From: Misgurnus anguillicaudatus | Lineage: Eukaryota; Chordata; Actinopteri; Cypriniformes; Cobitidae | Assembly: GCF_027580225.2 (NCBI RefSeq) | Contig: NC_073354.2 | Location: 21,287,001-21,351,000 of the forward strand | Reading direction: 5' to 3' | Length of the DNA stretch: 64,000 bases | Shown: positions 1 through 13,409 of the stretch, one piece after another | Layout: each line of letters starts with the position of its first letter | Numbering within the stretch: position 1 is the stretch's first letter | Notes under the pieces: model-generated | What the model saw: the letters and a program-made list of their open reading frames with translations, nothing else | What the model was told of the DNA's origin: nothing | Databases searched by the model: none | Translations under genes and position numbers: made by a program

Positions 1-651
1 CATTAATGGCATTAATCAAAACACTTACTTTGTCATATTAAGAACTCTGTCATTGCTGCTGTCATCCTTGGGACGTCGTCGCTGAACTTTTTTGACAGCG
101 ATCAGCTGTAAAATATTTTGGTCCTGCTTGATTTTCGTTGACTTAGGGTAAAATAATAAAAAGTTTTTATAAGATCCTCTGGGGTCAATGTGTTAGCAAT
201 GTGAAGCTTGATGCTGTCATGTGAGAACAAGCAACAGCCGGCATTTTTAATTATTTGAATTTAATGGCTTACGTTTCTTCCCTGCCACAGAAAACCACCA
301 CATGTTTATCAATGCCATCAAAATTACGATTTGTTGATCACGAAGTACAAAGTAGATGAGGAAAACTAGGATTTTGTGTGTATTCAAAGCGCCGCCATTA
401 ATGTTTACAATGCTTGGAATGATGCGTTGTGATTGGCTGTGTGGGTTTATTGCATTCTGCAGAGAAGGAGGACTGGCATTTGACGCGGTTTGGAAAAAAT
501 GGCAGAAAAGATGACAGAAAAACACAGCAGATATTGGATTTTGTGTAAAATTAAGAATTGACTTTTTAATACTGACCTGATACAATACTGATTTTGGCGG
601 TAAGTAATATGTTTTAAAAACGGCATTTATCGTGTTTTGGAACCAAACTGT
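1..651 (-). mobile_element. hAT-like nonautonomous element, family A, partial copy
   Basis: This stretch is the reverse complement of most of the element at 8909-9887, ending in the same terminal repeat (GTTTTGGAACCAAACT near 634-649). The other end lies before base 1, so its target duplication cannot be checked. Shared landmarks include the GACGTCGT stretch near 72 and the GACCCCAGGGG-like block near 180. The open frames inside do not resemble a transposase, so it is probably nonautonomous. The superfamily is inferred from the complete copy. Confidence 0.8.
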
Positions 652-667
652 TCACATATACATATAC

Positions 668-669
<2 letters not shown>

Positions 670-727
<58 letters not shown>
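670..727. repeat. (TA)n microsatellite
   Basis: About 29 uninterrupted AT dinucleotides directly follow the end of the family A element. The 69-residue open frame across it is mostly Tyr-Ile repeats and is an artefact. Confidence 0.97.
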
Positions 728-729
<2 letters not shown>

Positions 730-1243
730 AAAAAATCATTTAAAAAAAATCAGCAAAAGAAACATAGCAAACTAGTATCAAACAAATACCTTAGAATTTC
801 TTTCCATAAAACTTTTTTCAAGTTAGTAAACACATACATACATTAAAGGATAAGAGACCTAATGGTTTAAGTAAGTGTGGTTTAAGGCTTAAAGTGTTTT
901 CCCGCATATCTCAAATACCCAGCTGTATAGACAACCTGTTTCTAGTCCACTGGTAGACTTGTCATGCAAAAAACCTTTTCCCTTTGGCAAGCTCATAATA
1001 GACATCTATTGTTTTAAGTTGTTTTAATTGTTTCTGTATCACACTAAAGGCCAACAAACTTATCCAATAATAATTTGATGTGTGTGTGTCTGTTGGTATA
1101 CACAGAAAGTGTCCCCAACTGAACATCTTAAAAAACATACAAAATGGTACTTTTTCATAGATTAAAGACTGCCAACAGGTTTTTGTCATGGTTGGGGTTA
1201 GGGACTGGGGTAGGTTAGGGGAAAAGATAACAGTTTGTACAAC

Positions 1244-2931
<1,688 letters not shown>

Positions 2932-2981
2932 GATGAATTGGCTCGCTGTACTTCTCACTTTGATATGTGAAAAAGCGGCTG
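2932..2981 (+). CDS. Candidate first coding exon with signal-peptide-like start
   Basis: A 50-bp block is bounded by a splice-acceptor-like tract (TTATTTCCTCCTTAG, ending 2931) and a donor-like GTAAATG (from 2982). It holds an ATG at 2933-2935 followed by 16 codons, MNWLAVLLTLICEKAA, plus one base, so it would end in phase 1. The hydrophobic core LAVLLTLI and small residues AA near the end look like a secretion signal, and signal-peptide exons commonly end in phase 1. The next candidate exon at 8366-8483 is open in the matching frame. I do not recognise the protein. The block is short and could be chance; transcript data would settle it. Confidence 0.35.
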
Positions 2982-3327
2982 GTAAATGCTTTAAAATAAT
3001 GAAAAGATCATGTAGATGTTCTTTTTGACTTTGTCACAAAATCTCAAAAACATGGCTTAAACGATTTTGATACCTTCCTGCAGTTAGCACCTGAGCAGAG
3101 TTAAAGGTGCCAAAGAATGCTTTGAAATAATATGTTAAATGGTTCTTTGATATTAACGTGGAAGGTAAAAATGCTAAAATTATCCCTAAGATTTGTCCTT
3201 TGAATTAAATGGTCTATTATTGCCCTATTTGGAAAGGTCATGAATCATAATGCTGAGCTCTGCTCTGATTGCTCTGCTCTGCTCTGAGGCTCATGCCAGT
3301 AGCTCACATTATTAAACAGACCTTTAT
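2982..3327. other. No recognised feature; short TGCTC-type tandem
   Basis: Intron-like sequence if the preceding exon is real. A short imperfect tandem of TCTGCTC units lies near 3252-3290. Confidence 0.5.
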
Positions 3328-4530
3328 GGGCTCTATCTTACACCCGGCGCAATGCGCTACGCAAGTGTCTTTCGCTAGTTTCCACCCTAATTTTCACGTT
3401 TAGCGCCGCGTTGTTTAAATAGCAAATTCATTTGCGCCCCCTTTTGCGCCCATGGGCGTTCTGGTCTGAAAATGAGGTGTGTTCAGGCGCATTGTTGGCG
3501 CGTTGCTATTTTGAGGCAACTAAAATAGACCACGCCATTGACCAACAAAAACCTGGTCTAAAGTCTAAAGTCAATGGCGCAATGTGTTTTATGTTATTTA
3601 AAGAGCGCATTAGTAAAATGCGCCTATAAACGGGAGGACAACGCGGGTTTGCTTATCACAAAGTACATGAATGCGCAGCAGCACAAAAATGCTTTTAAAT
3701 ATGAAAGATTAAAGGATTGAATGTAAAAGATTATTATTGAGTCTCTTGGACATAAATGAGGACTAATTATGAGACGTTAGAAGGCGCAAAGAGCTGCTTC
3801 ACCTGCAGGCTGGTAAAAAAAATGCTTTGCTTTGAACAAATGCGTCTGTTTTTAAATGTTTTTTTTTAATGCTACCTCACGGATTTATTGTATATGATGT
3901 ACCTGTGGATATGGTGAGATTAGAAAATTTTTTAAGTAATGCTTAAAAAAACTCTTTGCTAAAAAAACGCTGTCCAAAGTGCTGAAACGTAGGGAGAGCC
4001 GTTTGTAAATTCTTTATCTCCTGTTTGTTACAAATAAAGTATTTTTAGAGTACAAACCTTATCTTAGATACTTGTAAATTATGTTTTGATGATATTGGAT
4101 AGCCATACATTTAAAGCAATTACAAGCCTGCTTTTTACTTCCATGACTAAAAGAAAACGGTTTTAATAAAAAAATAACAATTTCAATACAAGTGAAAAAC
4201 AACACAATTATTTAATATTAATCCTTAACTGGGAATCTTCTACCTCCGCTTAGTTTTTCAGTTTACAAAGTCCGTCATCTAAATAGGGATTAGACATAGC
4301 GCCAGCGCAACTTGCTTTTAAAGGGAATGAGAGCTGTGACTCTCATTGGTTTACTGCACGTTACGCCCAAAATACTCCCATTACAATAGGACCTACCCTT
4401 TTCGACCATGCGCTCGGCGCAAAAAACATTTTTCCCGTCATTAAATTAGCAAAAGTGGATTCGGACACGCCCATTTAGACGTTGCGCTGTGCGCTTTAGA
4501 CAATGCGCTTAGATCGTTAAAATAGGGCCC
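3328..4530 (+). mobile_element. Harbinger-like DNA element, family B, copy 1
   Basis: Terminal inverted repeats GGGCTCTATCTTA (left) and GGGCCCTATTTTAA (right, read in reverse) enclose about 1.2 kb with many GCGC-rich words (AATGCGC, GCGCAAA). The bases TAT flank both ends (3325-3327 and 4531-4533), a 3-bp duplication of the kind made by PIF/Harbinger transposases. No transposase frame remains. A second copy in reverse orientation lies at 42045-43712. Superfamily placement rests on duplication length and is tentative. Confidence 0.8.
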
Positions 4531-5102
4531 TATATGTTTGAGCCTGTATCAGACAAAAATGCAGATTTTGAGGAATTTCTAATGGTTCCGAGATTGTTAT
4601 TGGACGTTTCTAAGTGGCAAGTTTGTGTTTTTTTCAGTATGAACCTACAAAATGTAACTGTAAAGTGAGTCAATAGTAGATCTTCAGCCTAAAAACTAGC
4701 ATATAGCACTCAGCCGTCACAATTTGTTTTTAGCATTTTAACAACTTTGTAATTAATTTAATGTGTAATTTACTGTTGGGTTGTACATCTTGACTGTGAT
4801 GTCACAGTCGGTGTTGAACACTCCTTTCTTGCATGCACAAGGTTTAAAAATGAGGAAACAAACGCGTTTTGGGCCCACAATATAACATTGCCATGTACAA
4901 AGCTCTTATTATTCATCTATGCCGGTAAATACAGTTTTTATTCTATGGCACCTTTAACTTGAAATCAAGATACTGTAAATCGATGATTTGGAAACAATGC
5001 TATTGAGTCATCTATTTTGTTGCTTATATTAAGTTCATTCTTAAAAGGAAGTCACATATGAATATTTGCCAATAGTGCAGGGTATGGGAGTATAGTTTAC
5101 AG
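4531..5102. other. No recognised feature
   Basis: AT-rich single-copy-looking sequence between two transposons. The last eight bases (GTTTACAG) are the left target duplication of the next element. Confidence 0.5.
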
Positions 5103-6363
5103 CAGGGGTCTTCAATTCTTCTTCGGGGGTCAGATTTTAAAATTGTAAATATGGCGCGGGCCAAATTTTAACCCTTTTTTAACTTTTATATATGTTTTAA
5201 TTTTACCATATGTGTGTGTGCGTGTGTGTGTTTTTTTGTTACTTTTGTTATGGTATATATTTTTTAAAAACATATTAAAAACATGCATTTTCAAAACACA
5301 CTTCTTATGTTGCCTTTTAATTACTGAAAACTCATATTTTCTTTTTTAATATTTAAAAACAATTGCAGTTTAACATGTAAGAGCCAAATGTTAATAGTTA
5401 TGACCAACTATGAACATTAAACATTACACAAAAAAGTACAAGTGTAAAAGATCAACACATGTAGAGCTCTTAAACATATTTTGTTTATAATTGTTTAACT
5501 TTCATTAATTGTTACATGTCTTCTCCTAATGACTAAATAGCACTATATGTTTTCTTTTTAAATATTTTAAAGATATATATATATATAGGCTAAAAGGATT
5601 TCCATTGTACATTACATACAGATATAATTGTTGGGAGTTCGCCCCCTAGTGGCAGTCGTAATGAAATGACAGTTTAATCGTAAATCTGTCATGGGTGAGA
5701 AGCTCAATCCAGCAACCTTTAATCTACGAATATATTTATAGTTAATCATTTACTTAACAGTAATCAATCGTTTTTAAAGTATTAAAGTGTTACTGATAAA
5801 GTGAAACAATTTTTTTTACTTTGCTCACAATTTTGATCGGAACACAGAAATTCATCACTTCCGGTCGGCGTGTCACATGCGGTGTACGTTAGTCGCACAA
5901 GTTTATTTTCTTTATTGCATCCAAAGCTCGAATTGGATCGGTTAATTACGCACCCACAGATGGTTGGCACCCCACGCAGCCCCATTCTGGCTCCCTTTCC
6001 GTGTTTTCGGTCGTCATTTGTCATGTAGCCTACAGTGGAACAGGTAAAAGTAACCACGCTGAATTTAAATCAGAATATGGCCGTTTCTCAATCCAAAGGC
6101 TGCAGCCTCCGGAGGTCGCATTTCCAGGCTGCATACGTCATTAAATCTTATTTCAGAATTTTAACAATTACACAGTTGACTATTATTCTTAGTTAATCGT
6201 AAATTGTTGTGATGTGCTTATGATTTGTGAATGTAATGCTCAGTTAACTTAAACTTGATGACGTATGCAGTCTGCTGCCTGCATATACGACCTATGGAGG
6301 CTGCAGCCTTCCGATTGAGAAACGGCCAAAGATGACCGGCGGGCCGCCGGTTGACTAGCCCTG
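5103..6363. mobile_element. hAT element with 8-bp target duplication GTTTACAG
   Basis: The element starts CAGGGGTCTTCAA and ends TTGACTAGCCCTG. The identical octamer GTTTACAG flanks it at 5095-5102 and 6364-6371, the length expected for hAT transposition. Most of the interior has no transposase frame; the 91-codon minus-strand frame at 5782-6057 is unrecognised. A palindromic MITE sits near its right end. A short GT-rich stretch lies at 5212-5231. Confidence 0.93.
6078..6329. mobile_element. Palindromic MITE, family C, copy 1, nested in a hAT element
   Basis: Long inverted ends, GGCCGTTTCTCAATC on the left and GATTGAGAAACGGCC on the right, are followed by mirrored AAGGCTGCAGCCTCC-type blocks. 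The middle carries TTGTGATGTGCTTATGA. A reverse-oriented copy is at 25574-25836. I could not define a clean target duplication. It lies wholly inside the element at 5103-6363. Confidence 0.85.
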
Positions 6364-7120
6364 GTTTACAGATACCCCAATGTTTTTATGACAATAAATT
6401 AACACATATAATTAAAGGAAACGTGGGTGAAAAGCAGTATTGGCCACATGAACACTATTGCTTAGAACAAACCAGTTATGAATCTTCTGCCTAATAGTGG
6501 CCTAGTTTTGAAGTTGTGCGGACCTATTATAATGATCAAGTTTTGAAAAATAAATGCATGCAAGTGTATGTCTAGAACAAACTGTTTTATTTAATTCCTG
6601 CCTTTCAAAGTTAATGCTTTGACTACACCATTAACTCTCGAGTACTCATGAAAGGAACAAAACCTGAATGCCACTTCACCACCACAGGGATTTATCAAGT
6701 CAAAACACAGATGAAGTCTCTTTGATTTTATCGACCTATGTAAAGGTGAGCTTTACAGAGAAATCGAAAATGCAGAAGTTCATTACTATCTTTGCATCAG
6801 TCTTCGTATTTTCATGATCACCGCCCCAAGGCTTTGAATCACGGTGAGATTATACTACTAAAGAACATGTCAGCCTTGTCAAATTGACAGCAGAAATAAT
6901 TCTGCCTCTTGTGAATGGAGCGAGCTTACTGAATATTGCAAATGAAGGTCTCGATCGATCAATGTTTTAGCTTTGAAAGGACTGTGCTGACCTGCAACCT
7001 TGTTAATATTCATTTTTTACAAAATATATGTCTTATTTGATGTTCTGTGGAATTTTTATGTTTGTCTGTGATGCCATTGGCCTTACCTGATGGGTAACGT
7101 CCTAAAACAGATTTTACAGC
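6364..7120. other. No recognised feature
   Basis: Single-copy-looking sequence. A small block at 6698-6768 is flanked by AG and GTGAGC, but the only open frame does not fit the phase of neighbouring candidate exons. Confidence 0.5.
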
Positions 7121-7344
7121 TTAAAGGCGTAGTCAATGATGTTTTAAAGCCAATTTTGATATTTGAAATCACATAAACAAACACGCCCCTACCCCAATAG
7201 AATCTGGACCTTCTGTTGATAGACCCGCCCCACACATACGCAAACCGGCATTTGATTTGATTTGATTGGCTATAAGTGTGTTTTGGTAGTCGGCCCGTCT
7301 CCTTCTCCAAACCGTTTTTCAAACATCGTGGACTCCGCCTTTAA
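7121..7344. mobile_element. TTAA-flanked MITE, family D, copy 1
   Basis: TTAA at 7121-7124 and 7341-7344 bracket terminal repeats AGGCGTAGTC and, in reverse, AGGCGGAGTCCACGATG. The interior has CGCCCCTACCCCAATAGA and CCGCCCCACACATACGCA, both also found in reverse at 37336-37584. TTAA duplications are made by Kolobok and piggyBac transposases; which one mobilised this is unknown. Confidence 0.85.
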
Positions 7345-7585
7345 TGGACAGAAAGGAAGAAACAATGATTAAATGCAAATAGAATGTAACTAACCATGCC
7401 AACTCCTTCCATATTTTTTGTTGTAGACATCAAAGATTGTACTCCCATATTGTCTAGTATTTTTCCACTACGGTAATTTATTTGTCACATGGTAACAAGA
7501 ACAAAGCTGCATAAAGTAAAGGACTCAATGGAAAACCCAAACCCAAAATTTAATCATTTCAAATTGGTTTCTTGAACATGACAAT

Positions 7586-7862
7586 AACTTCACTGTACAA
7601 AAATGGCCCCCACAGTCACCAGATTTCAACCCAATAGAGCATCTTTGGGATGTGGTGGAACTGGAGCTTCGTGCCCTGGATGTGCATCCCACAAATTTCC
7701 ATCAACTGCAAGATGCTATCCTATCAATATGGGCCAACATTTCTAAAGAATGCTTTCAGCACCTTGTTGAATCAATGCCACATAAAAATTAAGGCAGTTC
7801 TGAAGGCGAAAGGGGGTCAAACACAGTATTAGTATGGTGTTCCTAATCATCCTTTAGGTGAG
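7586..7862 (+). pseudogene. Tc1-like transposase, C-terminal fragment
   Basis: Read in frame from about 7602 the sequence encodes WPPQSPDFNPIEHLWDVVE, the conserved Tc1/mariner block holding the third catalytic acid (Glu in NPIEHLW). It continues through LRALDVHP and FQHLVESMPHK, then an extra A in an A-run near 7785-7792 shifts the frame so that IKAVLKAKGG continues in another frame to a stop at 7830-7832. The N-terminal DNA-binding domain and first two aspartates are absent, and no left terminal repeat is visible. It is a dead 3' remnant. A longer open frame overlapping it is in the wrong frame before the shift. Confidence 0.93.
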
Positions 7863-8365
7863 TGTATTATGTCAACAATCTGTTTGTTACTGTTGATAAA
7901 TATATTTAAATTTTCTGCAAAAATGTAATGTATTTGTTTTTATATGAAAAAATTACGAAACCCCCAACCTTGCCCCTAACCCCAACATCACAGGGCAAAA
8001 TTAAAATGCAAAATTTTTTCAAATGTGGTCATACGAATTAGCCACCTCGTGAAATACGTATGTATTGCCATGAGTTGAGTTACTACAATACTAATAAAAC
8101 ATTTTAAAGCTTGATTATATGGCATTTTAACTCTAGCCATACATACATGGTACTTTAAAAATTTCCGCCACATGCAAAACAAGAGTTCAGGAATTGTGGA
8201 TGTATGTAGGCTACGTGTCTGGGGTTTTTCCCTCTCAACTTTTCCTGTGTATGACCGAACAGATGTTACTGGACTGGCCTTAATCATATTCTCACAGTTA
8301 AAGCTGGCGAGCTCTGAGGTCTTTTCAAATGCTACTGAATGAAGGTCTGTCTGTATTTTTTACAG
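7863..8365. other. No recognised feature
   Basis: No supported gene or repeat. A strong pyrimidine tract (CTGTCTGTATTTTTTACAG, ending 8365) precedes the next candidate exon. Confidence 0.5.
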
Positions 8366-8483
8366 AGAAACAAGAAAGCAAAACCAGAAGCTCTGACCTG
8401 GGAGTTTACGCACCCGTGGTTAAGACGTCAGGATTGGGCCACAGCCAAAGCCTTTGTGAAGGCCACAATGATCCTCTACTGAG
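8366..8483 (+). CDS. Candidate internal coding exon
   Basis: A 118-bp block lies between a strong acceptor (pyrimidine run then TTTTTTACAG) and a strong donor (GAG then GTGAGTTC). Entering in phase 1 its frame is open for all 38 codons, including SSDLGVYAPVVKTSG and SLCEGHNDPLL, and leaves two bases over. Joined to the ATG exon at 2932-2981 the boundary codon is GAG. A second frame is also open for 38 codons but ends in TGA just before the donor. I recognise no family. It could be a non-coding or cryptic exon; no third exon with matching phase was found in the window. Confidence 0.35.
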
Positions 8484-8908
8484 GTGAGTTCAGAAAGGCT
8501 TTTCATTCTTTTCTGTCAACTACAAAACTAAAGCAGACTGCAAAACATGAAGTAATTCTCACAAGAGTCATCTGGGCATAGTTGTTTTGTGAATATCATA
8601 ACATGTTTTGTTTTGTTTGGTTTCTTATCATTTTTCCTCTTATATGAAGTATGACTTGCAAAGGGATTGGGGCAGAGGGGCTACATGGCTATTTTCTGAA
8701 GGTTGTTGCTTGTGTAGATGAGTGGGATAAGAATTGATCCTCTCTCAGATATCCAGGAGCATATTTTTCTTGCTATCTAAATGAAATCTTAAATTCCCAG
8801 CAACATAAACCTAATATACTTCCTTAATAGTGGAAAAGGGGATAAACTGTTGAGTTCACAACTTTTGGGCCACAAGAATTAAAATCACAGCTTGGATAAA
8901 TCAAATTA
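8484..8908. other. No recognised feature
   Basis: Intron-like sequence. TCAAATTA at 8901-8908 is the left target duplication of the following element. Confidence 0.5.
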
Positions 8909-9887
8909 AGAGTTTTGTTCCAAAACACGATAAACGCCTTTAAAAAAAAAAGAGTTACTGCCAAAATCAGTATTATATCAGGTCAGTATTTAAAAGTAAA
9001 TTCTTAATTTTACGCAAAATTTAATATCCACCGTGTTATTCTGTCATCTTTTCTACCTTTTTTCCCAAAACGCAATAAACGCCACTCCTCCTTTTCTACA
9101 GAATGCAATAAATCCGCTCCACAAATCACAGCGCACCATTCCACGCAATGGTGGCGCGTTGAGTACACGGAATCCTAGTTTTCCTCATCTACTTTGTACT
9201 TCGTGATCAACAAACAAACAAAACAAAATAATACTTTAATGGCATTGATAAACCTTTAGTGGTTTTCTGTGACGGGAAAGAAACATAAGCCATCAACATC
9301 TAATAATTTACGCGAGAGGCACTCGGGAGCCGGTTGCTTGTTCTCCCGACAGCGTCAAGCTTCTGTCATGCTAACACATTGACCCCAGGGGATCTTATGA
9401 AAAACTTTCCATTATTTTACTCAAAGTCAACGAAAATCGAGCAGGACCAAAACATTTTAAAGTTGATCGCTTTAAAAAATGTTAAGCAACGACGTCCCAA
9501 ACCGCAGCAATGATGACAAAGTAAGTGTTTTGGTTAATGCCATTAATGTTTCTTTTTTTTAATATCACTAGTCAACTAAATGAATATAAAATGGCAAAGA
9601 TGAATGCACATTTATATATTGATTCAATAGATTTATAGCATTTTGAAAAAAAAAAACATTTTTTTGGAAAATAAATTTGTGGGAAAAAAATTAGTTTTTA
9701 TAATAAATCTTTGAAAATAAAGTTATATGTTTGAATTTTTTTATGTTTTTATAACCTAAAGATGCTATGTGAAAGTTTGTAACAGAAAATAGTGGGTTTC
9801 ATGTTGTCACTATATAGAAGTGACAAGAAAACACGTTTTTACGTAAATTAGTCAAAATGGATTTATTGCGTTTTGGAACCAAACTCT
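8909..9887 (+). mobile_element. hAT-like nonautonomous element, family A, complete copy
   Basis: 979 bp with ends AGAGTTTTGTTCCAAAAC and, reversed, AGAGTTTGGTTCCAAAAC. The octamer TCAAATTA is repeated exactly at 8901-8908 and 9888-9895, supporting a hAT-type insertion. The right quarter (about 9550-9850) is A/T-rich and has no match in the first 650 bases of the window. No transposase frame is present. Confidence 0.93.
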
Positions 9888-10814
9888 TCAAATTAAAGTT
9901 TTTGTTTTATTCTGAAATGTTATGTTATGTTTGTTTGTTTGTTTGTTTTTTAAATCATACATTTATTTGAAATCATCAGGCAGATAATATTGTCCACAAC
10001 AGATAAGCTGATAATATAATTTACACTAAAAATTATAATATACAAAAAACTGTTTCCAATGTGTTATGGTTTCAAAACATCAGAGAAAAAAACAAGATTC
10101 AATAACATTTTAGCAAAAGACATGGTGGTACCAATTAATACGGTTCCAAAGGTTTTAATAACACCATCTGCTCGCTTGACTATTTTCCTCAAGTTGCCAT
10201 CACAAAGCTATATGAGAAATGCAAGGGAAGGAACAAATTTAATTTCTCTCAAATATGGCTATTTAAAGCATTTTGTGAATCATCCAGCATTTATTATATC
10301 ACAATATAAAGTGCAGTAAAATTAAATATTGCAATATCACCTCAACACCATGCACGTCTATATAAACTTATATCTAACTTTTTTTTGCCATTTTTTGCAT
10401 AAAAATATCAAACTTAGTTATTGTCAAAACAACATTTTATGAAATATGGTTCTAGCCAGAACAATGCAAAATAAAAAATAAAAACATGGCAGTTATTGAA
10501 CTGTACTTGACCGACTCCCTTGGCAATATTCGTTTTTGAGACCTAGTGAATTTGCGAAATACATAAACTTCCATCTGACTGGTTGTATCACAATGATTAA
10601 AAGCACAATGTGAGCAGGAATTTCTGTCAAGTTGTTTATGGTGTATTGTTGTAAGCTATGAAGCATTTTGTTATGTCTTTTTATTTTTACTTTTATAGTC
10701 TGCGGAGCGTTTCCATTTACACCAGAGTCCAAAACAAATTAAATAACTAAAAGAGAGCATGCAGGCTTGCAACTTATGTATACATCTTATCTCAACTTTT
10801 GTGTACAAATGCTA
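9888..10814. other. No recognised feature; short (TTTG)n
   Basis: A short GTTT tandem lies at about 9928-9949. The frames at 10059-10319 (plus) and 10493-10732 (minus) are unrecognised and have no splice or start context that supports them. Confidence 0.5.
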
Positions 10815-11345
10815 AAGACTTAAATTCTTAAGGCTTAGCTAAAGCCAGTATAGGCCTTAGTTGAATTAAAACGTTAAGCATCTTCTTAAACACGCCTTAT
10901 AAAGATGTTACTGTGTGTATCTTGAGACAAATCAGTAGCACTGGCATATTTTAAGATATGTCAGAGCAAGTTATTTTCAGTTGAGACACCTCAAATATGT
11001 GTCTTAAGTACTATTCGCACAGGATTAGTATTATCTGGGGACCTCGTGTGATTTATAAATTAAACCCCTACATCTGAGTTTTGTGTGGCTTATTCGCACG
11101 GGATAAGCGAAGCCTGATTTGACTCAAGGTTACTGGCTTATCTCATGGATATGATGTTGAGGCTTTGCGTAACACCTTTACTTGATACATGCAACACGCT
11201 GTAAAAGGTACCTTTACTGTGTAATCAGAGTTTTTGTCCTAATCAGCCGCGTCGCAAAGCGCCATTTCGAGCGTCGGTGGATTCTATTTAGAAACAATTC
11301 TGCGATGTTGCGGATTAAGCCTTGTCTGTGAAATCGGGGGCTAAT
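10815..11345. repeat. Probable degraded MITE-type repeats
   Basis: The block 10815-11000 contains words typical of dispersed fish repeats (ATCTTGAGACAAATCAGT; GACATATC-type inverted words). The following block repeats a TATTCGCACRGGAT motif near 11009 and 11091. I cannot define ends or target duplications, so this is recognition by style only. Confidence 0.35.
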
Positions 11346-12455
11346 TACTTAAATGTATTTTTAAACAAATTTCTTAGACTGGATATATATTTGAGATGGA
11401 AGAGTGCAGGAACATGTTGTTAAGCTCCCAACAGCACCCATACAGAAGGTCAGCAAACTCTTTTCAACTTTCCGCTAGATCATCCCTGACCTGTGCTTTG
11501 AATTCAAACTTGGCAAATCTTTTCTAATTTTTATCACTATTTACATTATTCATGTTTCCTCTGGCTGCTAAGGTGAGTCATTATGAAGTTTACAGACTCA
11601 GTCGTGATGTTGGTCCATGCATATTAAGGTACATACAGTATATTGGGAATGTACGAAAGGTGAAGGCATCATGCAGGGTAACTTATTATTCATCTGGATT
11701 GGCATTGCAATGAGTGACTATAGTATTAAAAACTTTAGAGGCCGTTGGAGTGCTGGTTTCTCTGAATGTCTTGACGTTATTTAATGCAGTCAACTAACAC
11801 TTTCTAGATGACTGCAAACCTACAGGCCACCGAGTTACAGTACTTTCACATTATGGGGGTCGTATAATTTCGATTTTTCAATTGATTCAAGAAGAATTTA
11901 ATGAGCCTGACATTGATAGAATAGCCTGAGGTCTCACTGTGTTGTTAAAGAAAAACACACAAGAGGGGACAATGTCCTGTACTATTATACTTATGGAACA
12001 TCATAATAAATTATTCTCTGTTGCAAAAGGGGGCAGCGTGCACACAAGCAGATCCAAATCAATAGTAATTTCCTCCGTATTACACACTCTTTTCTCTGGG
12101 ATTCAAATAACTTTCAGTAGCTCAGGGTTGTAGATTTCGGTGCCATGGATTCATCTAGCATTGATGAGTTTTGTTGTTGGCTCATTACAGCCGTCAAAGA
12201 GAAATGTTTGCACATAGTTTTTCTCAGAAAAACACACTGGGTAATCTGTTTCCCAGAGGCTTCTTTTACCGCAGCTCGTGTCAGAGGCGATCACTGACAT
12301 GATGTGATGGCGAAATGCATTTTTTAGACACCTGCTCTCTGCAATTGCGTGTCTTCAGCAGAGAGACAGAATGTTAAGGTAAAGTAAATGGAAGGATAAG
12401 CTTACCAGAGGAAAATATGCCCTAACAGTCTCCAGCTACAAACCCAATGTCAATC
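11346..12455. other. No recognised feature
   Basis: Single-copy-looking sequence. A GTGAGTCA donor-like site at 11573 lacks a convincing exon before it. Confidence 0.5.
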
Positions 12456-13409
12456 TTAAAGTCACCATGAAACAGAGGTAGCGATTGCCTTATTTTCCAC
12501 GTGGTGACGTATATCCGAGTCAAACCGGCTTTTGAAATGAAATAAGGTAAGGCTAGATTTGGATTTCTCTATTGAGATCTGATTGGATCATTTGAAGTTG
12601 GGTCGTGTTGCTAATTGCTAATCCTAGTAATCGTCTCCCGGACCCCCTCACATGCCATACCATATGATAGACTGTACGATTTTTGCCTGTCCCAGGTGAA
12701 GATTGCCATTGTGAAACAATCGTCGTGATTTCTATGATTGTGGCTCTTAATTGGTGATCTTATGTCATAAAGTGAGAGAAGTTCAAAAACGTCTGTTTTC
12801 CCGGTCTTGCATCTAAAGATAGCCTAATTCAACATGATCAACGCACAGTGTGTTTGCTGCTACAACCTGCATATTTGTTTACCACTAGCGCATACTGGTG
12901 ACGTTGCGCTAATGTGTGAAGCAGCCGTCGAAGCTTCCGTGTCATCATCGTACAGTCTACATGCTTGTCGTACCCAAGTTTAAACGATCCACACTATTCC
13001 TACGCCCCATGCCGCTTTGCGCAAATTATTGGCGCAACTTCCAGCACGTACTTTCACTGAACCGGAACCAGCGTTTTCTATGATGATTAGAGTCATAATT
13101 TCATGTATGAGCCAGTGTGAGGATGAAATTAAGAAGTGTCCTAAAACATCATATGAAGATATCAATCATTTCATGTTGTTCCTCGGGGGTGACGGGTCTT
13201 CAATGCGCATATATAAAAGCACAGAGACATACCAGTATCTCTACAGTGGGACAGTCAGTCGAGTGTTTAATACATGGAATATACAGAGACTTCTTGGTTT
13301 TAACCTTTTCGGTTGATGGTTTAAAATGTCACAACTGTCCCTAAGGGGTGAGTTTTTTTTAAATGGCAATTTTTAATCAACTTTTAGAGTTTTTATGGTG
13401 ACACATTAA
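12456..13409. mobile_element. TTAA-flanked DNA element with GTCACCAT ends
   Basis: TTAA at 12456-12459 and 13406-13409 bracket terminal repeats that read AGTCACCATGAAAC on the left and TGTCACCATAAAAAC on the right (reverse). The 954-bp interior is unlike its neighbours: richer in CpG and carrying a TATA box near the right end. The overlapping frames at 12980-13344 are not recognised. It is probably a deletion derivative of a Kolobok-type or similar transposon. Confidence 0.75.
13208..13218 (+). promoter_or_regulatory. TATA-box-like promoter motif
   Basis: CATATATAAAAG sits inside the TTAA element and is followed about 30 bp downstream by pyrimidine/purine start-like sequence (CAGTATCTCTACAG). 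It faces the right end of the element. It may be the old transposase promoter or chance in AT-rich DNA. Confidence 0.35.
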
